Shown here piece after piece: positions 1 to 9,994 of a DNA stretch of 64,000 nucleotides. Numbering within the stretch: position 1 is the stretch's first letter; each line of letters begins with the position of its first letter. The position numbers were made by a program, and so were the translations under genes. The stretch is from Chloroflexaceae bacterium (GTDB taxonomy: Bacteria; Chloroflexota; Chloroflexia; Chloroflexales; Chloroflexaceae), in assembly GCA_012031225.1 (NCBI GenBank), contig JAAUTZ010000008.1:1-64000 (forward strand), in the 5' to 3' direction. Below the pieces are notes generated by a model. That model made no database searches, had not been told where the DNA came from, and saw only the letters and a program-made list of their open reading frames with translations.

Positions 1-1806
1 GCCCACCCCGCGCCCGCCTGCCGCGCCGATGCCCACCGCGCCCGCCCTGCCCGAAGCGGTGGTGATACAAGGCGGCAATTGCGGACTGAGCCACGCATCG
101 CCGATGAGACGGTGCTAGCCCAAGTCTGCCCGCCTGACGAAGTGGTGATCCTAGAGGAATTTGAGCGCGACGACATACGCTGGTTGCGGGTGCGCGTGCA
201 GAGCCAGAACAGCACCGCCTGCACCGCCAATCACGCGAGCGCGGGCAGTGTCGGCTGGCTGAGTAGCCGTCTTGTTGAACGCCGCCCGCCGCCCGTTGCC
301 GATGGGCCGCCCGCTCCAGCACCGGACAGCAATGCGCCGCTTGTGGGGGGTGCGCTTGATCTGGGCAACCCGCCCCCATCCGCACCCACCGCCGCCGGCA
401 GTAGCCCGCCAGCGGTACAGGTATCCGGCACGCGCCCGATCCAAGAGCTTGCCCGTTGGCGCGACGAAGCAGGCTTGACCGGCATCACCTTCACCCCCGA
501 TGGGCGGCAGTTGGCGGGCACGTTCGTGAATGGCACGGTGCAGATCTGGAATGCCACTAACGGGCGACTGAGCCAGACCTTGCTCGTAACCCGCACCAGC
601 ACCCCTAGCACCCTGCTCCAGACGGTGGGTATTCCGCTTGCCACTAGCGCCGAAGGGCAATATCTTGCGGCGGGCTTCACGCTCAAAGCCTACGTGGACA
701 GCAAGAAGGTGAGCGATGCCGACGAGCCGGGCGAGGTGTGGGTGTGGTCTGTGCCGGACAGCACCCTCAGCACGATCATTCCGGTGGCAGCGGCCGCCCT
801 CGCCTTCAGCCCCGATCCGCGCATCCTTGCGGTGGCGGGTGTGCCAACCAGCACGCTGCAAGCCGCACCGGCCAATCAGCCCATCAACTTGCTGGGTGGA
901 GCGGTGCAACTGTGGGAACTAGGCCCGCCTAGCAGCCTGCGCAGCACCTTGACCGTATCGGGCACGGCCCAAATCCGCACACTGCACTTCAGCCCGGATG
1001 GGCAGCAATTGGTGGCGGTGCTGCGCGACGGTACGCTGCAAGGCTGGGACGTGGCGAGCGGCGCAATCCTGCCCCTCAGCACCGTGCGCGATGCCCTACA
1101 CGTCGCCTTTGATCCATTTGGGCGGCTGGTGCTGGTGCGCCTGACGGGGAACACCCCGCGCCTTGTGCCCGCCCCAAGCGGCGCAGACACACCCGCCCAA
1201 ACCCGCAACATCGTCCAATTACAACTACAGGATGTGGTTACAGGCGAAACGCTTCAGACCCTCGATCTGGAGCTAGACGGGCTATTCCGGACCGCCCAGT
1301 TCAGCCCAGATGGGACGCTGCTGCTGCTGATCGCCGATGGGCTGATGCAGATCTGGAATGTGCAGAGTGGGCAGCTCGAAGCTGTGCTAGCCCGCCCCGA
1401 AAACAGCCCTGCCCTGCCCGATGCCGTCGGCTTCAGTGCCAATGGCGAACGACTAGCGGCGGCATGGAGCGACGGCACGCTACAGGTGTGGAGTGCAGCC
1501 GGTACGCCTGCGGTAGTTGGCTTCTCGCCCAATGTGCCGATCACGCCGATCCCGCTCACGCCTACCGCCGCCCCTATCGGCACCGGGCGCGTGATCGAGG
1601 CTACGCCGCTCCGCAGTGCGCCCCGCACCGCCCCCGCTACCGCCCGCGACCTGCTCTGCCCCAACGATGCACTGGAGATCATCGAGCGACGCGGCGATTG
1701 GCTACAGGTGCGCGTGGTGGGGCTAGCCGCCGCGTGTGGCGATACGCACGCCGCCCCCGCGAGCGAAGGCTGGGTCAGCGTGCGGTTTGTTGCCCGCGAT
1801 CCATAA
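1..1806 (+). CDS. SH3b-WD40-SH3b protein, 5' truncated, probable frameshift
   Basis: The coding frame is open from the left window edge, so the true start is outside. Two bacterial SH3-like modules flank a beta-propeller: the N-terminal one (about nt 79-280) reads LRTEPRIADETVLAQVCP and the C-terminal one (about nt 1600-1800) reads PLRSAPRTAPATARDLLCP, both ending in GW(L/V)S. Between them are WD40-like blades with repeated FSPDG and W(N/D/S) motifs at about nt 490, 990, 1300 and 1440. Proline/threonine linkers separate the parts. The family usually sits outside the cell or on the surface; the ligand is unknown. Upstream of nt 79 the natural-looking proline-rich linker and the SH3 strand lead-in VVIQGGN lie in the neighbouring frame (frame 2), so a one-base deletion near nt 79-81 is likely. 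Domain identity is seen in sequence; function is inferred. Confidence 0.75.
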   Translation, partial: AHPAPACRADAHRARPARSGGDTRRQLRTEPRIADETVLAQVCPPDEVVILEEFERDDIRWLRVRVQSQNSTACTANHASAGSVGWLSSRLVERRPPPVADGPPAPAPDSNAPLVGGALDLGNPPPSAPTAAGSSPPAVQVSGTRPIQELARWRDEAGLTGITFTPDGRQLAGTFVNGTVQIWNATNGRLSQTLLVTRTSTPSTLLQTVGIPLATSAEGQYLAAGFTLKAYVDSKKVSDADEPGEVWVWSVPDSTLSTIIPVAAAALAFSPDPRILAVAGVPTSTLQAAPANQPINLLGGAVQLWELGPPSSLRSTLTVSGTAQIRTLHFSPDGQQLVAVLRDGTLQGWDVASGAILPLSTVRDALHVAFDPFGRLVLVRLTGNTPRLVPAPSGADTPAQTRNIVQLQLQDVVTGETLQTLDLELDGLFRTAQFSPDGTLLLLIADGLMQIWNVQSGQLEAVLARPENSPALPDAVGFSANGERLAAAWSDGTLQVWSAAGTPAVVGFSPNVPITPIPLTPTAAPIGTGRVIEATPLRSAPRTAPATARDLLCPNDALEIIERRGDWLQVRVVGLAAACGDTHAAPASEGWVSVRFVARDP

Positions 1807-1859
1807 GCACGGCGCGGCAACCCGCCCACACCTGCCGCGCTTGTGGTATGCTATGCGAC

Positions 1860-2717
1860 ATGACGATCTGGGCTATTGCTGACCTGCATCTCTCGACGGT
1901 GCAACCCAAGCCGATGGACGTATTTGGCGATCACTGGCACAACCATGCCGAACGCATTGCGACGGCGTGGCGGGCACAGGTTGCGCCCGATGATCTGGTG
2001 CTGCTGGCGGGCGATATTTCGTGGGCGTTGAAGCTGCCTGCTGCGCTGCCCGACCTGCACTGGATTGCCGCGCTGCCCGGCACCAAAGTCATGATTCGCG
2101 GCAACCACGATTACTGGTATCCACGCAAGCCCGCACCGCTCCGCAAGCACCTGCCGGAAAGCATCATCGCGCTCGGTGGCGATGCAGTGGCGACACACGG
2201 GGTAGTGGTGTGTGGCACACGCGGCTGGCTCACGCCGGATTTCGTCGGCTTCGATCCGGCAACCGATGAGCGCATCTACCGCCGCGAACTAGGGATGCTC
2301 GATACCGCCCTTGCCCACGCGCACCGCCTTGCCCGCGGCAGCCAGCCGATCATTGCGCTGCTGCACTTCCCGCCCTTCGTCAATCACTACCCCACCGCCT
2401 TTGCCCAGCGGCTCAGTGCAGCAGGCGTGGCGGTATGCCTGTACGGACACCTGCATCGCCGCGAGGACTGGGCCGCAGCGGTGCAAGGCAACGTGGATGG
2501 CGTGCGCTACCAACTGACCGCCTGCGATTACCTGAACTTTGCGCCGACGCTGGTGCGGGGGGGCAGCCAGAATAGCCCATCCGTCCTACCCCTTTCGACA
2601 AATCCGCCATGCTGTGCTATACTATCTGGAAGGAATAGCCGATTGGGGTACGCTAAAGTGGGATTGCTCCAGCATACCCGCTTTTCTGTGTACGTGGCTA
2701 GCCCTGCCCCTGCCTAG
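1860..2717 (+). CDS. calcineurin-like metallophosphoesterase
   Basis: Predicted phosphohydrolase with the full metallophosphoesterase motif set: DLHL near the N-terminus, GDISW, GNHDYW, LHFPP and YGHLH. These supply the ligands for a two-metal site. It resembles the predicted phosphohydrolases of COG1768, whose substrate I do not know. The ATG at 1860 places the first strand (TIWAIADLHL) directly at the N-terminus; the open frame starts further upstream but overlaps the preceding gene. Oddity: the protein should end soon after DYLNFAPTLV, but the frame runs on about 50 residues through the gyrA promoter. One extra G in the 7-G run at 2557-2563 would give a stop at 2573-2575 and a protein of about 238 residues, so the true end may be 2575. 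Confidence 0.85.
   Translation: MTIWAIADLHLSTVQPKPMDVFGDHWHNHAERIATAWRAQVAPDDLVLLAGDISWALKLPAALPDLHWIAALPGTKVMIRGNHDYWYPRKPAPLRKHLPESIIALGGDAVATHGVVVCGTRGWLTPDFVGFDPATDERIYRRELGMLDTALAHAHRLARGSQPIIALLHFPPFVNHYPTAFAQRLSAAGVAVCLYGHLHRREDWAAAVQGNVDGVRYQLTACDYLNFAPTLVRGGSQNSPSVLPLSTNPPCCAILSGRNSRLGYAKVGLLQHTRFSVYVASPAPA
2595..2623 (+). promoter_or_regulatory. gyrA promoter
   Basis: TCGACA at 2595-2600, a 17-bp spacer, then TATACT at 2618-2623 preceded by TGC (extended -10). Each hexamer matches the sigma-70 consensus at 5 of 6 positions. It lies about 120 bp upstream of the gyrA ATG. Confidence 0.75.
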
Positions 2718-2741
2718 CAACAAAAGGAGTAACCAAGCGTT

Positions 2742-5231
2742 ATGGAAATTGGTATTGTGCGCCCCATCAGCCTCGTAGATGAGATGCGGAGTTCCTACCT
2801 CGATTACGCCATGAGCGTGATCGTCTCGCGTGCGCTGCCCGATGTGCGCGATGGACTCAAGCCCGTGCAACGGCGCATCCTCTATGCGATGCTCCGCGAG
2901 GGCTTGCGCCACGATCAACGCTACTCCAAATGTGCCGGTATCGTCGGCGAGGTGCTCAAGAAGTACCACCCGCACGGCGACTCGGCGGTGTATGATGCAC
3001 TGGTGCGGCTGGCCCAGCCGTGGAACATGCGCTACCCGCTGGTGGATGGGCAGGGCAACTTTGGCTCGATTGACGGCGACCCACCCGCCGCCTACCGCTA
3101 CACCGAAGCCCGCCTGACCCAGATCGCCGAAGAACTCCTGATAGATATTGAGAAGAACACGGTAGATTTCCGCCCCAACTTCGATGGCGAACATCAAGAG
3201 CCAAAAGTCCTGCCGTCCCTGCTGCCCAATCTGCTGCTGAATGGCGCAGCGGGCATTGCCGTCGGCATGGCCACCAACATCCCACCCCACAATCTAGGCG
3301 AACTGTGTAACGCCCTCGCGCACCTGATTGACCACCCGGATGCGACGGTGGAGGATTTGAACCAGATTCTGCCGGGCCCCGATTTTCCAACGGGGGCGAG
3401 CATTCTCGGCACGGAAGGGATTGTGCAAGCCTATAGCACCGGGCGCGGGCAGATCACCTTGCGGGCGAAGGCCCACATCGAAGAAGCGGCCCGCGGCGCA
3501 TTCAACATTGTCGTGACCGAGCTACCGTACCAAGTCAACAAAGCCCGCCTGCACGAGCGGATGGCTGAGATGGCCAAAGAGCGCAAGATCGAAGGCATCC
3601 GCGATATTCAGGATCAGTCGGATCGCACCGGTATGCGCCTTGTGATCTTCCTTAAGCAAGATGCCCAACCCAAGAAGGTGCTGAATGCGCTCTACAAGCA
3701 CACCCAGATGCAGACGACGTTTGGCGTGAATATGCTAGCCCTGATCGAGCGCGGCACACAGCCGCGGGTGCTGAACCTGAAGCGCATTCTGCACGAATAC
3801 ATCGAGCATCGGCGCGAGGTGATTCGGCGACGCACCGAGTTCGATCTGGAGAAAGCCCGCGCCCGGGCCCACATCCTCGAAGGGCTGAAGATCGCCCTCG
3901 ACAACCTCGATGCGATCATCAGCACGATTCGCAATTCGGCCACCGTCGAGGTGGCCCGCACGGCCCTGATCAGCACCTTCGCACTCAGCGAGGTGCAAGC
4001 ACAGGCTATTCTAGATATGCAGCTGCGCCGCCTTGCCGCCCTCGAACGCCAGAAGATCGAGGATGAATACAACGAGCTGCTCAAGCTGATTGACGAACTC
4101 GAAGGCGTTCTCGCCGATCCGCAAAAGGTGCTGAACCTGATCAAGCAAGACCTCGCCTACCTGAAGGAGAAGTATGCTGATGAGCGGCGCACGCGGATCA
4201 TCCCCGATGTGGATGGCGACGTAAGCGACGAGGATTTGATCCCCGACATTCGGGTGCTGATTACGCTCACGGATCGCGGCTCGATCAAACGCCAAGCCGC
4301 CGACATCTTCCGCACCCAGCGGCGCGGCGGACGGGGCATGCGCGGCGTGTTGACCCGCGAGCAGGATGTGGTGCGCCACTTGCTCAATTGCAGCACGATG
4401 CACAATCTGCTGTTCTTTACGGATCGCGGCAAAGTGTATCAGCTCAAAGCCTATGAAGTGCCGGATGCCAGCCGCACCGCCAAAGGCATCGCCCTCGTCA
4501 ACCTGATCGCATTGGAGCCGAACGAACAAGTCACCTCGCTCCTTGCCGTCTCGGATGCCGATTTCGAGAGTGGCGAATACCTCGTGATGGCAACCGTGCG
4601 CGGCAAGATCAAGCGCACCGCCCTCAAGGAGTATAGCCAAGTGCGCTCGAATGGCTTGATTGCGATTGGGCTAGAAGAGGATGATATGCTTGGCTGGGTT
4701 GCCTTTAGTCGCGGCAAAGAGGATATTCTGCTGACAACGGCACTAGGGCGCACTAATCGCTTCAAGCAGAGCGAGGTGCGCTCGATGGGCCGCCCCGCGA
4801 CAGGTGTGATCGGGATTAACCTCCAAGCGGATGACCGCGTGGTGAATATGAACCTGACCCGCGACAACGCCGATCTGCTGCTGGTGACGGAGGCTGGGCA
4901 CGGCAAACGCACGGGGCTGGACGAGTATCCGGTGAAGGGGCGCGCAACGCAGGGCGTGATTAGCATCAAGCTCCGCAGTAACACAGATCGGGTGGCGGGC
5001 GCACTGATCGTAGATGACGAGTCGCTGGTGACATTCATTACCCGCAACGGCATTGTCATGCGGACTGGGGCTGAGGGCATTTCGCGCTTCGGGCGTTCGA
5101 CGCAGGGCGTGATCCTGCTCAACCTCGACAAAGGCGATACAGTTGCCGCGCTCTCGGTGGAGCAGCCCGATCACGAGGCGAACGGCAACCACCCTGACGG
5201 CGACCTGCTGATTATGACAACGATGGAGTAG
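2742..5231 (+). CDS. gyrA: DNA gyrase subunit A
   Basis: Type IIA topoisomerase subunit that cleaves and religates DNA; with GyrB it introduces negative supercoils. At 829 residues it has the usual GyrA length. The breakage-reunion domain shows the catalytic tyrosine Tyr120 in AAYRYTEAR, and the quinolone-region motif [17 protein letters not shown] with Ser81 and Asp85 in the sensitive-type state. The GyrA box QRRGGRG at about residues 525-531 marks gyrase rather than topoisomerase IV and heads the C-terminal DNA-wrapping propeller. The ATG has a strong AAAAGGAG site. gyrB is not adjacent. Transcription starts from the promoter at 2595-2623 and a hairpin follows the stop. Confidence 0.98.
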   Translation: MEIGIVRPISLVDEMRSSYLDYAMSVIVSRALPDVRDGLKPVQRRILYAMLREGLRHDQRYSKCAGIVGEVLKKYHPHGDSAVYDALVRLAQPWNMRYPLVDGQGNFGSIDGDPPAAYRYTEARLTQIAEELLIDIEKNTVDFRPNFDGEHQEPKVLPSLLPNLLLNGAAGIAVGMATNIPPHNLGELCNALAHLIDHPDATVEDLNQILPGPDFPTGASILGTEGIVQAYSTGRGQITLRAKAHIEEAARGAFNIVVTELPYQVNKARLHERMAEMAKERKIEGIRDIQDQSDRTGMRLVIFLKQDAQPKKVLNALYKHTQMQTTFGVNMLALIERGTQPRVLNLKRILHEYIEHRREVIRRRTEFDLEKARARAHILEGLKIALDNLDAIISTIRNSATVEVARTALISTFALSEVQAQAILDMQLRRLAALERQKIEDEYNELLKLIDELEGVLADPQKVLNLIKQDLAYLKEKYADERRTRIIPDVDGDVSDEDLIPDIRVLITLTDRGSIKRQAADIFRTQRRGGRGMRGVLTREQDVVRHLLNCSTMHNLLFFTDRGKVYQLKAYEVPDASRTAKGIALVNLIALEPNEQVTSLLAVSDADFESGEYLVMATVRGKIKRTALKEYSQVRSNGLIAIGLEEDDMLGWVAFSRGKEDILLTTALGRTNRFKQSEVRSMGRPATGVIGINLQADDRVVNMNLTRDNADLLLVTEAGHGKRTGLDEYPVKGRATQGVISIKLRSNTDRVAGALIVDDESLVTFITRNGIVMRTGAEGISRFGRSTQGVILLNLDKGDTVAALSVEQPDHEANGNHPDGDLLIMTTME

Positions 5232-5237
5232 CACCCC

Positions 5238-5288
5238 GCCGTGCCGCTCCCGCTCGTGGCTGTGCCGCAACGGTGGGAGCGGCACGGC
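5238..5288 (+). terminator. hairpin downstream of gyrA
   Basis: Perfect 14-bp inverted repeat, GCCGTGCCGCTCCC at 5238-5251 and its complement at 5275-5288, with a 23-nt loop, starting 7 nt after the gyrA stop. There is no T-tract, so it is either a non-canonical terminator or a 3'-end stabilising stem. Confidence 0.6.
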
Positions 5289-5528
5289 TGCTCCGCACGC
5301 GCTGCGGGCGATGTGGCAGCCATACGTTACGCTGCCAACCACGCGCAGCGTAAACAAACCACTACTAAACTATCACTATTTTATAAGCCCATCCTCAGCC
5401 CAATTCAGCTATTATAGAGTGTATGATGGATGTAAATCCAACAGTAATCCAAGTTACCGATCCATCCACTGGCATGTACTGACAACGCATCACCTACAGC
5501 ATTTACGATGCACGAAAGGAGTACCACC

Positions 5529-5852
5529 ATGCCAACCCTCATTGCAGCGGGAGTCGGTGTGACCTTCGTTCTGATCCTCGGCTGGTTCACCCGCGCAATC
5601 TTCAGCAAGCGGCGTAACCAGTATGCCGCTACACAGGGCCCAGTACGGGTCTCGCGGATCCATCTGGTAATGTCGGCAATGTTTCACTGGAGTCTTGGCT
5701 TGGGCTTAGCGGGCACGATTGTCGGGGCGATTCTCGGCTTTCTCCTGCCAGATGTCACCTCTGTATTGAGCAGCATTGCCGCTGCCACCCTACTCGCCGC
5801 GCTTATCGGCGGGCTAGTGGGATTGGTGCAAGGCTTGCTTGATCCGGCCTAA
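5529..5852 (+). CDS. small two-to-three-segment membrane protein
   Basis: A 107-residue hydrophobic protein of unknown function. It has an N-terminal membrane segment (LIAAGVGVTFVLILGWF), a short basic cytoplasmic stretch (SKRRNQ), then two further segments rich in Gly/Ala/Leu (about residues 45-70 and 75-100). The ATG at 5529 follows a good AAAGGAG site with 7-nt spacing; the in-frame ATG 21 nt upstream lacks one. The last 50 bases overlap, tail to tail, the 3' end of the large minus-strand membrane protein gene. No homologue is recognised. The nearly 300 bp upstream (5232-5528) contain the gyrA hairpin and an AT-richer stretch, with no convincing promoter or RNA gene. Confidence 0.7.
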   Translation: MPTLIAAGVGVTFVLILGWFTRAIFSKRRNQYAATQGPVRVSRIHLVMSAMFHWSLGLGLAGTIVGAILGFLLPDVTSVLSSIAAATLLAALIGGLVGLVQGLLDPA

Positions 5853-8769
5853 GCCCGCCAAACTGGATGCCTAGCCCGCGCTGATCGGTTTGGCGCGGGT
5901 CGGCTTGGGCTGGAACCCACCCGTCGCTCGTGAGCCGCAGGAGCAGGCTCCCGGTTGCAGGCGGGGGGATCTGGGCCGGATCAAGCGTGATCGCATACTC
6001 CTGCCACGCCTCTGTTAGGGTGAAGCAACCAAGCGGCGTGAAGCTCAAGCTGTCGTGCGTAGTAGGCGACCACGCCGCCGTCTCTGGGGTAGCCGCCACA
6101 CACACCTCTGCCGCCCCAAGCTGCGCCGGACGATTGCCGCCCGCAAGCGTGAGATGCAGCACCGCCACCGGATCGCCGGCCCGCCACGCCACCCGCAGGA
6201 GCGCATCCCCATTCGTCCACGCATACACCGTGCCATCCGCAGCCACTTCGGGCAGGTAGAAGCCGCGCACCTGTGCCGCAAAGTCGCGGGCGGTGATCGG
6301 CAGGGGCAGCGTGGGCAAGCTGCCCGCCTGATCTGGCTCAACGTGATAGCGGGTGAAATCGAGGCTGAGCAGGGCTACATTGCGCGGCTTCTGGTTGGTT
6401 AGCTGCTCGAATTCGGGGACACGCAGGGTCAGGTCATCAAGGCGCGTCAGGCGCGTGCCGGGCAGCACCAGATCAGCACCACTGGCACTGAGCAAAAGCT
6501 GCACCTCGCGCCCCTGCGCCTGCCAGTAGGCCACCTGCTGCGCGAGTGGTTCGGCATACGTGCCGGGATTGCTGCTCTTGACGGGCAAGGCATTCACGCC
6601 AAAGCCAAAGCGGAGCGGCGTAGCCACCAGATCAGGCACGTCGCGGCTTTGGCTCGCGGTGGGCGCACCACCCCGCACCAGCAGCACGGTGTCGGGCGCA
6701 ATCTGGGCGGCTGTGGCGGCGAGGGTTGCCACTGCCCCGTGATACTCGATATGGCGATAGACGGGGCGACCCGTCCACACGAAGAAAGCCACCAGCAGCA
6801 ACGCGGCACTTGCGGCACTCACGCGGCGCACGCGCCCAAGCCAACCCTGCGCCAGCGGGCTAGCCCCCGCCAGTTGCACCAGTGCATAGGCGATGGCGAG
6901 CGTGAAGGCGGGGTAGGCAATCGGCACGAAGCGGCGCAGGATGTAGATGTAGGTCTGCTCGGTTGTGCCGTAGGTATCGCGCACAAAGAAGAACGTGCCC
7001 AGCAAGCCCACCACCAGAAACAGCCACGAAGCCCGGCTTAGCCCGCGCCACCACCAGAGCGCAAAGCCCACCACCCCCAACACCACGCCAAGCGGCGAGA
7101 GATACCAGCCGATCCGCACCAGATTGGCGAGCGGCACCATCCGGCGCGGATCGCCGCCGGGCGGTGGATCGGGGATGGTAACTGGCGCACCGACATAGCC
7201 CTGCAAGATCAGGCAGGCATCGGCTTCGGGCCCAAGCCCAGCCTGCCCCTGCCAGTTCTGCGGGAGGAGACACAGCGGCAGATCAGCCAGCAAAGCGGGC
7301 GTAAGGATCTGCGGGCGCACGAGATAGGCATAGCCCGCCAGCAACAGGATCAGCAGAGCGATGCCACCGCGCAGCCAGTCTTGCCAGCGCAGGAGTTGCT
7401 GCTCAATCCAGCGCACCGGTGTTTGCCACCGCCACAGCGCAAGCACCAGTGCAATGCCCACACTGAGGAGGGCTAGTTCGCGCCAGATTTGCAGCGGGTC
7501 TTTGAAGGGGCTACGGTTGGTGGTATGGTAAACCTCGCGCAGCAGGGGCGTGATGAACGGCTGGGCGATGTAGGACGTGATCGCAAAATCTTGCAGGCGG
7601 GCGAATGCGGTATCGAAGAAATATGCCCGCGCAATGAGGATGATGTGCAGCGCGGTGTGGATCAGCATGGCTGCTAAGGCAAGGCTCATCACCGTCTGCG
7701 GGCTTTGCCACCGCCGCGTGAGCCAGCAGTAGCCAAGATAGGACACCACTGGCCCAAGCACCAGAAACGCATCTATGCGATTGAGCGCAAGCTGCCCAAA
7801 GGCAATCCCCGCAATGCCAGCATAGGCCAGCCGTGCCCGAACTGGCAGGGGCGGGTTGCTATAGAGCGCGGCAAAGGCATACAGCCCCGCGAAGATCAGG
7901 AACTGCGCGGCGGTTTCGGCGGTGCTGTAGCGCGAGAACCAGACCTGCACCGTATTCAGCGCAAGCAGGAGAAAGGCTAACCCTCCCCCCCATACGCCCA
8001 TCAGCTGCCGCCCTAGCATGCCCACACTCCACGCGCCGAGTACGCCCAATACGCCCGGCGCAGCCAAGCCGCCATATCCGCCGAAGATGCTGGCGAGCAA
8101 GCCGATCCACGCCGAGAGCAGGTGCAGGTGTTGCGGCACGATGCGCCCTTGCACCAGTTCGCCCTCATTGATGAAGAACCCCGCCGTGTAGAGCCGCGTG
8201 GCAATGAACCGCTCCGGGTTCTGCACACCGAGAAAGTTCGAGCGGGCTTGTTCGGCGGCTCCGCGCAGCACCGGATCGGCGGATTGCGTCTGTTGTCCTA
8301 ACTCTGCGAGCAGTGGGTCGTGCTGCACAAGGCTGCCAGTGCGGGCTATCGCCAAGCCGGTACTCGCATAGACCCCCGCATCGCGTGCGCCCAGCACCGT
8401 CTCAAAGGGCGGCAGCACCAAGCCAAACGCCAGTGCTCCGATCACGGCAAAGGCGGCTACCTCGTACCACTGGGTCCGGTGCGGCATCGCTTCCGGCGGG
8501 CGCGGCAGCGCGGGCGTGCGGCGGGCGAGCAACCACAGCCCACCACAGATCAACACGATGATGAGGAGCAGGAGCCACAGGCTGAATATACCCAAGCTCG
8601 CCAGCAGCAACGCCAGCCAGCCACTTAGCAGGGTACTCGCTACCACGCGCACGTAGCCGCCCGTGAGCGGATCGAGGTGCGGCAGGGCAAGGCGGCAAAA
8701 TAGCCAGCCGGGGAGGTAAAAGACCAATGGCAGGGCAAACAGGGCCCGCAGCAATTCCAGCAAACTCAA
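5803..8769 (-). CDS. large GT-C-like membrane glycosyltransferase
   Basis: A 988-residue protein with about ten or more membrane helices, then a long C-terminal non-membrane part (about residues 640-988) rich in beta-type sequence. The N-terminal half has the layout of GT-C enzymes (PMT/ArnT-like), which move sugars from a polyprenyl-phosphate carrier on the outer face of the membrane. The first large loop carries an acidic motif (LGARDAGVY), and HLLSAWIG and WFSRYSTAET follow in later loops. The likely role is glycosylation of envelope components; the substrate cannot be told. The start is a TTG with an AGGAG about 11 nt upstream. A TGCTATAAT extended -10 lies about 40 nt upstream of it. The gene follows the M20 peptidase gene on the same strand with only 52 bp between. 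Confidence 0.7.
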   Translation of the reverse strand: MSLLELLRALFALPLVFYLPGWLFCRLALPHLDPLTGGYVRVVASTLLSGWLALLLASLGIFSLWLLLLIIVLICGGLWLLARRTPALPRPPEAMPHRTQWYEVAAFAVIGALAFGLVLPPFETVLGARDAGVYASTGLAIARTGSLVQHDPLLAELGQQTQSADPVLRGAAEQARSNFLGVQNPERFIATRLYTAGFFINEGELVQGRIVPQHLHLLSAWIGLLASIFGGYGGLAAPGVLGVLGAWSVGMLGRQLMGVWGGGLAFLLLALNTVQVWFSRYSTAETAAQFLIFAGLYAFAALYSNPPLPVRARLAYAGIAGIAFGQLALNRIDAFLVLGPVVSYLGYCWLTRRWQSPQTVMSLALAAMLIHTALHIILIARAYFFDTAFARLQDFAITSYIAQPFITPLLREVYHTTNRSPFKDPLQIWRELALLSVGIALVLALWRWQTPVRWIEQQLLRWQDWLRGGIALLILLLAGYAYLVRPQILTPALLADLPLCLLPQNWQGQAGLGPEADACLILQGYVGAPVTIPDPPPGGDPRRMVPLANLVRIGWYLSPLGVVLGVVGFALWWWRGLSRASWLFLVVGLLGTFFFVRDTYGTTEQTYIYILRRFVPIAYPAFTLAIAYALVQLAGASPLAQGWLGRVRRVSAASAALLLVAFFVWTGRPVYRHIEYHGAVATLAATAAQIAPDTVLLVRGGAPTASQSRDVPDLVATPLRFGFGVNALPVKSSNPGTYAEPLAQQVAYWQAQGREVQLLLSASGADLVLPGTRLTRLDDLTLRVPEFEQLTNQKPRNVALLSLDFTRYHVEPDQAGSLPTLPLPITARDFAAQVRGFYLPEVAADGTVYAWTNGDALLRVAWRAGDPVAVLHLTLAGGNRPAQLGAAEVCVAATPETAAWSPTTHDSLSFTPLGCFTLTEAWQEYAITLDPAQIPPPATGSLLLRLTSDGWVPAQADPRQTDQRGLGIQFGGLRPDQASLAPIPLARR

Positions 8770-8802
8770 GGCAGGGTATGCTCCTGATTGGATAGTATCA
8801 TG

Positions 8803-8819
8803 GTGCTAGATTATAGCAC
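8803..8819 (-). promoter_or_regulatory. inverted repeat overlapping an extended -10
   Basis: GTGCTA / TAGCAC with a 5-nt centre. On the minus strand it contains TGCTATAAT (8810-8818), a plausible -10 for the membrane glycosyltransferase gene starting at 8769. It begins 2 nt past the M20 peptidase stop, so it could also act as a small 3' hairpin for that transcript. No good -35 is seen. Confidence 0.4.
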
Positions 8820-8821
8820 GG

Positions 8822-9994
8822 CTACGCCGCGCCGGATAATACGCGCCGCGTAAGTTCCATGTAGACTTGGGTGCCCAGCAGCAACTGCTCGATGCTGAGA
8901 TGCTCATCAATGCGGTGCAGTTGGGTTGGATCGCCGGGGCCTAGTACAATCGTCGGAATCCCTAGCCGCCCCGCCGTTGCGCTGCCGTTGGTGCAGTAGG
9001 CCGGGGCGCACGTCTGCGCGGGCAATCCCACCGCCTGCACACTGGCCAGAGCCGCCTGCAAGAACGGATGCTCGGCGGCGATGGCCCACGCCGCGTGGAA
9101 ATCAGTGCCGCGTAGCGTTGCGCCGGTGTAGGCTGCGACCTGCACCTCTGGCACTGTCACCTGCACCCTATCGCCAAATGGAGCCAACGCCGCCTGTACT
9201 TCAGCCAGAACGTAAGCCTGTGTTTCGCCCCGCACCAGCCGCCGATCCCAGCGGGTAGTGCAGAGATCGGGAACCATGCCCGTGCCGGGATACGGGGCAC
9301 TGACAATCTCAACCAACTCCAATACACTTGCGCCCAATACTGGATCGTCGTGGGTGGGCAGCTCGCGCAACACGCGGATCACCTCCATCATCGTGTAGAC
9401 TGCGTTATCGCCCATGTGCGGCGTTGAGCTATGCGCGGGCGTGCCGTGCGTTGTAACACAGATGCCGGCGCGGCCCTTGTGCCCCACCCCCACCTGTAGG
9501 GCGGTTGCCTCGCCAATCACCACCAGATCAGCCGGATGCTCACGCAGGATAGCGGTAAGATCTGCGCCTTCGTAGGCTTCTTCGGCAACACTCGCGGAGA
9601 CGGTGAGTATGCCGTGCAGATCGGCACGCGACACAAACGCCGCCGCGCAGATCATCGCGGCTACAGGCCCCTTCATATCCACCGTGCCGCGCCCCCAGAT
9701 CGCGCCAGCGGCAAGCTCTGCGCCAAACGGATCACGCTGCCACAAGGCACGGGCGGTTGCCGGTACGGTATCAAGATGCCCATCGTAATGCAGCCGCGTA
9801 CCCACCCCCGCCTGCCCATCAATACGCCCAGTGACACTCCCATACGCCCCTATGTGGACTTCATCATAGCCGAGCGCACGCATCCAGCGTGCCGCCACCG
9901 CAGCCGCCTCTGCTTCGCGTCCGGCGTAACTTTCGGCTTGCACTAATTCGCGGCAACAATCAATAACCATTTGGCGTTGTTCATCATTCAGCAC
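8822..9994 (-). CDS. M20 family metallopeptidase (YgeY/ArgE/DapE-like)
   Basis: A 390-residue zinc-dependent amidohydrolase or peptidase of the M20 family, expected in the cytoplasm. Metal-site motifs are present in order: DGHLDTVP (His and Asp ligands), GRGTVDMKG (bridging Asp), SVAEEAYEG (catalytic Glu pair) and a C-terminal His in RIDEHLS. The lid/dimerisation domain lies between (HKGRAGICVTTHGTPAHSS). The overall pattern is close to YgeY-type hydrolases, but the substrate is not certain. The start is GTG at 9994, with a GTGAGG ribosome site 9 nt upstream; this overlaps the end of the upstream gene by 11 bp (stop at 9984-9986), which suggests translational coupling. In the reading frame further upstream the sequence is the shadow of the neighbouring gene. 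Confidence 0.85.
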   Translation of the reverse strand: MLNDEQRQMVIDCCRELVQAESYAGREAEAAAVAARWMRALGYDEVHIGAYGSVTGRIDGQAGVGTRLHYDGHLDTVPATARALWQRDPFGAELAAGAIWGRGTVDMKGPVAAMICAAAFVSRADLHGILTVSASVAEEAYEGADLTAILREHPADLVVIGEATALQVGVGHKGRAGICVTTHGTPAHSSTPHMGDNAVYTMMEVIRVLRELPTHDDPVLGASVLELVEIVSAPYPGTGMVPDLCTTRWDRRLVRGETQAYVLAEVQAALAPFGDRVQVTVPEVQVAAYTGATLRGTDFHAAWAIAAEHPFLQAALASVQAVGLPAQTCAPAYCTNGSATAGRLGIPTIVLGPGDPTQLHRIDEHLSIEQLLLGTQVYMELTRRVLSGAA

